From positions 558,001 to 622,000 of the forward strand of contig NZ_VTPX01000001.1 in NCBI RefSeq assembly GCF_008298015.1: 64,000 nucleotides of DNA. Reading direction: 5' to 3'. Shown one piece after another: positions 61,673 through 64,000 of the stretch (positions are counted from its first letter, which is position 1; each line of letters starts with the position of its first letter). Under the pieces are notes generated by a model, which did no database searches, was not told the DNA's origin, and saw only the letters and a list, made by a program, of their open reading frames with translations. A program made the position numbers and the translations under genes. This DNA comes from Salinicola corii. GTDB taxonomy: Bacteria; Pseudomonadota; Gammaproteobacteria; Pseudomonadales; Halomonadaceae.

Positions 61673-61840
61673 ATGCTTACATTTTTCAACGATAGCCAAA
61701 AAGTCGAGACAACCGCCTTCTCTGAATTCATTCGTACAGCGTCTTCGAGAGAGAAAAAGCGTGTTTATCAAAAAGTTATCGACAGGGCTATTGATCGTCA
61801 GAATCAGGTGATTGGACGTACCAACCGCGTCGCGCGATAG
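61673..61840 (+). CDS. Small partner of the zeta-toxin gene, possible antitoxin
   Basis: The protein has 55 residues, its ATG lying 4 bases after the zeta stop with GGTGAA as ribosome site. It is highly charged and helical (FSEFIRTASSREKKRVYQKVIDRAIDRQNQVI). The tight coupling and small size suit an antitoxin or regulator. It is unlike the classical epsilon antitoxin, and the pairing is inferred. Confidence 0.65.
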   Translation: MLTFFNDSQKVETTAFSEFIRTASSREKKRVYQKVIDRAIDRQNQVIGRTNRVAR

Positions 61841-61863
61841 CCTGAAGAAGATAAGATTCCTCA

Positions 61864-61886
61864 AACCCGCCACCCGGCGGGTTTTT
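61864..61886 (+). terminator. Terminator of the cI-zeta unit
   Basis: AACCCGCC-ACCC-GGCGGGTT is followed by TTTC, 23 bases after the small ORF stop. Confidence 0.9.
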
Positions 61887-62014
61887 CTTTGCCAGCCACC
61901 CTGATTCCGTCAGCCGATCCGCCCTGAGCGAATTTTTTCGCAGCGAATCGCTAGCCCTTTCAGCGGCTTAGCCATCTTCGACTTCGTATGTACCAAAAAA
62001 GTTCTTCTTCATGG

Positions 62015-62043
62015 TTGACGATGTACCTAATAGGTACTTTAAT
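62015..62043 (+). promoter_or_regulatory. CI-controlled early promoter (PL-like)
   Basis: TTGACG (62015-62020) and TTTAAT (62038-62043) are 17 bases apart. The spacer contains the perfect dyad GTACCTAATAGGTAC (62023-62037), the same operator type as in the cI-cro region. Half-sites lie at about 61988 and 62064. It drives the rightward early genes and should be off in the lysogen. Confidence 0.85.
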
Positions 62044-62115
62044 AGGTTCCGTGAGGCGCAGAGATGTACCTCGGTATGAACGCAACGGACAGCGCCCAAA
62101 AGGCCAGGAAGGCCA

Positions 62116-62278
62116 CGCTCTTTAAAAACCAGGTAGCCCCAACAGCACGTAGCGTGGAGAGCGCGAGGGCCGAGGGGATTACGCCGACCGGGGCTGTCGA
62201 AATACCGGTAAGGATTCAGCGCCTTGTTACGGCAGGGCGCATCCCCAAGCCCATTCGAGAGTGGGCTTCGGGATTTTT
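62116..62278 (+). promoter_or_regulatory. Early leader with boxA-like site and terminator
   Basis: CGCTCTTTAA (62116-62125) matches the NusB/S10 boxA consensus. It lies within an inverted repeat CCACGCT (62113-62119)/AGCGTGG (62151-62157). Further on, ATCCCCAAGCCCA pairs with TGGGCTTCGGGAT (62241-62274, one mismatch) followed by TTTTT, a strong terminator before the first gene. Together these look like an antitermination (nut- or put-like) leader. An ORF from 62064 to 62342 runs through it but would cross the terminator, so I do not call it. Confidence 0.6.
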
Positions 62279-62292
62279 ACAGGAGAGACAAC

Positions 62293-62571
62293 GTGCAGAT
62301 CACCGAAGACATGATCACACCGCATCACCATGCCGCCGCTAAGCGCTGGATAGAAAAGCACGGCATGCCGGAGAGCGACGAAGAGCAGGTTCGAATGGCA
62401 CGTGAAGTGGTGGCAGAGGCTGGGCGCGTAGTTCAGCACATGGCTGAAAAGACGTTTCAGGCAATTCAGGCTCACCGGATGGACCGGGAGTACGGGGTAG
62501 AAACGATCCATGGTCGGCAGGGGCGTGAGCTTTTGAATGGCATCTACCACGAGCTACGCCAACGAGCATGA
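62293..62571 (+). CDS. Early phage protein, unknown
   Basis: The protein has 92 residues from a GTG at 62293, with CAGGAGAG upstream, just beyond the leader terminator. It is helical and charged (HHHAAAKRWIEKHGMPESDEEQVRMAREVV, AEKTFQAIQAHRMDREYGVETIHGRQGRELLN). It is the first gene of the rightward early operon, a place where recombination or host-takeover genes are common. No family recognised. Confidence 0.6.
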   Translation: MQITEDMITPHHHAAAKRWIEKHGMPESDEEQVRMAREVVAEAGRVVQHMAEKTFQAIQAHRMDREYGVETIHGRQGRELLNGIYHELRQRA

Positions 62572-62671
62572 CGCGATCCGCTGCGCAGTGCGGCCGATAG
62601 CCTGCCGCTGGGCTGAGAATACGGCGGCATCCGAAACGGCTTTCATATGGAGAGCCGCTTCGGATGGAGGT

Positions 62672-62962
62672 TCAACCGTCGCAGGCGCACCCTGGTGGTT
62701 GATGGCAAGTGTAGCTCCGGCTGATACAGCTGTTGCCGCAGGCTTTGCCAGCGCGACAGACCTTGCAGCAGCCTTGGGCGAGCATACGACCATCGTCTGC
62801 AGTCAGCGCCGAAAACTCGGCGACTTCAGGGCACTGGCCCTCGAATTGAATCTCCTGCGTGAAGGTGTGGGAAGCAGCCCCGGCCTGTACCGGTTGGTCG
62901 GCATAAGCGAACGCGAACGTCATGACCATGCTGCAAAGCATGGCGGCAAATATCTTCGTCAT
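62672..62962 (-). CDS. Cys-rich exported protein
   Basis: The protein has 96 residues from the ATG at 62962 with AGGTGA before it. The signal peptide is MTKIFAAMLCSMVMTFAFAYA. The mature part has a basic, Cys-dense end (GCCKVCRAGKACGNSCISR, then TCHQPPGCACDG) with nine Cys, giving a disulfide- or metal-stabilised fold. Similar short proteins with a KACGDSCI-type core occur in other proteobacteria. It is read against the early operon, so it may be expressed in the lysogen as a conversion gene. Confidence 0.75.
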   Translation of the reverse strand: MTKIFAAMLCSMVMTFAFAYADQPVQAGAASHTFTQEIQFEGQCPEVAEFSALTADDGRMLAQGCCKVCRAGKACGNSCISRSYTCHQPPGCACDG

Positions 62963-63110
62963 GGGGATCACCTGCGTCGTTGTCATTTTTGTCGCCGCCT
63001 CTTCGGGCGGATAGCACGAAGCTCTCACTCTTGTGCTGGCAAGCCAATAGACCATTGGTAACCCGGCTAAAGTCTCCAGTCCCTGCGTGCCGCGATCCAG
63101 CGGCTCCCTT

Positions 63111-63134
63111 GCCCGGCACCCGCCGGGCTTTTTT
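63111..63134 (+). terminator. Terminator within the rightward early operon
   Basis: GCCCGGC-ACCC-GCCGGGC is followed by TTTTTT. It precedes the next early genes, so transcripts from 62015 must be antiterminated to reach them, unless those genes have their own promoter. Confidence 0.9.
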
Positions 63135-63151
63135 ATTCCAAAGGTCCAGCT

Positions 63152-63295
63152 ATGACCAGAACAGCAGATATTGCCCGGCGTCGGCTGGGCCTATCAGATC
63201 GCGCCCCGGAATCTCGGCTGACGCGATTCAAGCGCCGCCTGCAGCGCAAACGTTTCGGCGAACAGCCACTACTCGAAATCTGGAGGGTGTCATGA
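63152..63295 (+). CDS. Small Arg-rich protein (47 residues)
   Basis: MTRTADIARRRLGLSDRAPE opens a very basic sequence with a second Arg/Lys cluster (RFKRRLQRKRFGEQ). Its stop overlaps the next ATG (ATGA). AAGGTCC lies before the start. Arg-rich peptides of this size in early phage operons can be RNA-binding, but that is a guess. Confidence 0.55.
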   Translation: MTRTADIARRRLGLSDRAPESRLTRFKRRLQRKRFGEQPLLEIWRVS

Positions 63296-63618
63296 GCACA
63301 GTCGAACGAGACCTGGCGGACTACGAGCGCCGTGTGGACGACCGGGCGCGGTATGACTTGGCGCTCGGCCGGCAGACCGATGATCTGATCGACATGCTGC
63401 GGCGCGGCCATGGTTTCATGAACTGCAACCGCGGCGAGGCGATCAGCCGGGTCGACGAAGACGAGATAACGAAGCTCGTCACCGATTTGGCGCTGGCCGA
63501 ACAGCCAAGCGACATCGAAGCGGCAACCCGGGCTCTACGCAGAGTCGTTTACGACGAGATCAGCGGTATGTGCAGAGAGGTGGCACGGCGGGAGCTGGAA
63601 CGGAGGGAAGCAGCGTAA
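63292..63618 (+). CDS. Early phage protein, unknown
   Basis: The protein has 108 residues from the ATG at 63292. It is helical and charged (ERDLADYERRVDDRARYDLALGRQ, DEDEITKLVTDLALAEQPSD, CREVARRELERREAA). It is coupled on both sides (ATGA before, TAATG after). No motif recognised. Confidence 0.65.
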   Translation: MSTVERDLADYERRVDDRARYDLALGRQTDDLIDMLRRGHGFMNCNRGEAISRVDEDEITKLVTDLALAEQPSDIEAATRALRRVVYDEISGMCREVARRELERREAA

Positions 63619-63860
63619 TGGGCGACATGGGCGATGACTTCCGAGCACTCAGAGAACACCACCGAGAGCGACGAGAACGCAACCTGCAGCAAGCCGATCC
63701 GGCTGGCTGGACCAAGCACACAGAGCACCACTGGTCACGAGAGTTAGACGGCCATCGGCTCGACTACTGGCCCAGCCGCCGGCGATTCCGCTACCTAGGT
63801 AGAACGCATACCGGTGACGTGGATGGGTTCATCCGCAACCGAACAACTCAAGCGCCCTGA
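63618..63860 (+). CDS. Early phage protein, unknown
   Basis: The protein has 80 residues, rich in Arg, His and Trp (FRALREHHRERRERNLQQ, GWTKHTEHHWSRELDGHRLDYW, RFRYLGRTHTGDV). Its start overlaps the previous stop (TAATG). Short His/Trp-rich proteins of this kind recur in phage early regions. Function unknown. Confidence 0.6.
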   Translation: MGDMGDDFRALREHHRERRERNLQQADPAGWTKHTEHHWSRELDGHRLDYWPSRRRFRYLGRTHTGDVDGFIRNRTTQAP

Positions 63861-63900
63861 GCGCATTTTTTTGCCCGCTTAACGGGCTGGAGAGAGAAAC

Positions 63901-64000
63901 GTGACCGCGATTGATAAAGACGCCGGCGCTCAACAGCCCGGCTCTCACATGGCGCTGTGGGAGCGCGTGAAGACGACGCCCGAATCGGCGACCAAGGAAG
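63901..64000 (+). CDS. Start of a phage gene, possibly a Rad52-like annealing protein
   Basis: From a GTG at 63901 with GGAGAGAG before it, the frame is open to the window end. The visible 33 residues include HMALWERVKTTPESATKE, similar to the start of phage single-strand annealing proteins of the Rad52/22 type. Too little is visible for a firm call. Confidence 0.4.
   Translation, partial: MTAIDKDAGAQQPGSHMALWERVKTTPESATKE

Larger units (their letters stand above)
26670..64000. mobile_element. Prophage with lambda-like control and podovirus-like virion genes (left part)
   Basis: The element runs from the trpG break past the window end. It has a complete set of integrase, repressor/Cro switch, replication, lysis, terminase, portal, capsid, tail-tube and tail-spike genes. 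Nothing in the visible virion, lysis or regulatory genes looks broken, so it may be functional. The right end (attR), the other early genes and any excisionase are not visible. Gene content resembles temperate podoviruses of the BPP-1 type for the virion, and lambdoid phages for regulation. Confidence 0.93.

Noticed and set aside
62064-62342. 92-codon ORF in the early leader as an N-like protein
   Set aside because: It runs through the boxA-containing inverted repeat and a strong terminator, and lacks a clear ribosome site; treated as leader RNA.
62537-63061. 174-residue plus-strand ORF opposite the Cys-rich gene
   Set aside because: Antisense to a gene with a proper signal peptide and Cys pattern; no motif.

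Overview
The window is GC-rich gammaproteobacterial chromosome (1 to about 26670) joined to the left part of a prophage (about 26670 to beyond 64000). The conserved order uvrY/gacA-uvrC-pgsA-tRNA(Gly)-tRNA(Cys)-tRNA(Leu), the recCBD operon, the high GC and the protein sequences suggest a halomonad (Halomonas, Salinicola or a relative). That placement is inference, since no rRNA or other marker is present.

Host part. recC (3' part), recB and recD form a tightly overlapping operon, and a creatininase-family gene is coupled to recD by an ATGA overlap. From 8.7 to 16.5 kb lies an unusual gene group: GTP cyclohydrolase II with an extra N-terminal domain, a stand-alone RibD-type reductase domain, a PTPS/QueD-fold protein lacking the usual catalytic residues, a zinc-less medium-chain dehydrogenase, a GT4 glycosyltransferase, a methyltransferase, a multi-pass LPG-synthase-type membrane protein and a CDP-alcohol phosphatidyltransferase. 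Four of these overlap by exactly 4 bases. It looks like a pathway that turns GTP into a modified, probably glycosylated and membrane-linked pyrimidine or pterin compound, and I know of no described product. Next come YceI, an AstE/aspartoacylase-like metallopeptidase, dusA, a frameshifted integrase relic beside dusA, and an arylamine N-acetyltransferase whose promoter contains a near-perfect SoxR box. Then follow a small secreted protein, three tRNAs, pgsA, uvrC, a GacA/UvrY regulator and tRNA-Ala.

Junction. After tRNA-Ala lies a tryptophan attenuator: a leader peptide with three consecutive Trp codons and competing hairpins. It is followed by the first eight codons of trpG (MSVLMIDN), which then run into unrelated sequence and stop. 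The prophage integrase starts 123 bases downstream, so the element appears to have integrated into the 5' end of trpG.

Prophage. Regulation is lambda-like: a LexA-type CI repressor, a divergent Cro-like protein, three 15-bp operators, and a second early promoter at 62.0 kb with the same operator in its spacer. The leftward early operon carries a Rha-type antirepressor, an O-like initiator with internal iterons, NinB, an HNH protein, a Ref/DUF968-like nuclease and a RuvC-like resolvase. Lysis genes, terminase, T7/BPP-1-like podovirus head and tail genes, three large internal virion proteins and a T7-type tail spike with an S74-like chaperone follow, all on the minus strand. Accessory genes include an AT-rich glycosyltransferase next to int, a zeta-toxin kinase with a small partner, a Cys-rich exported protein and several small genes. 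The right-hand early genes run off the window, so attR and the rest of trpG are not visible.
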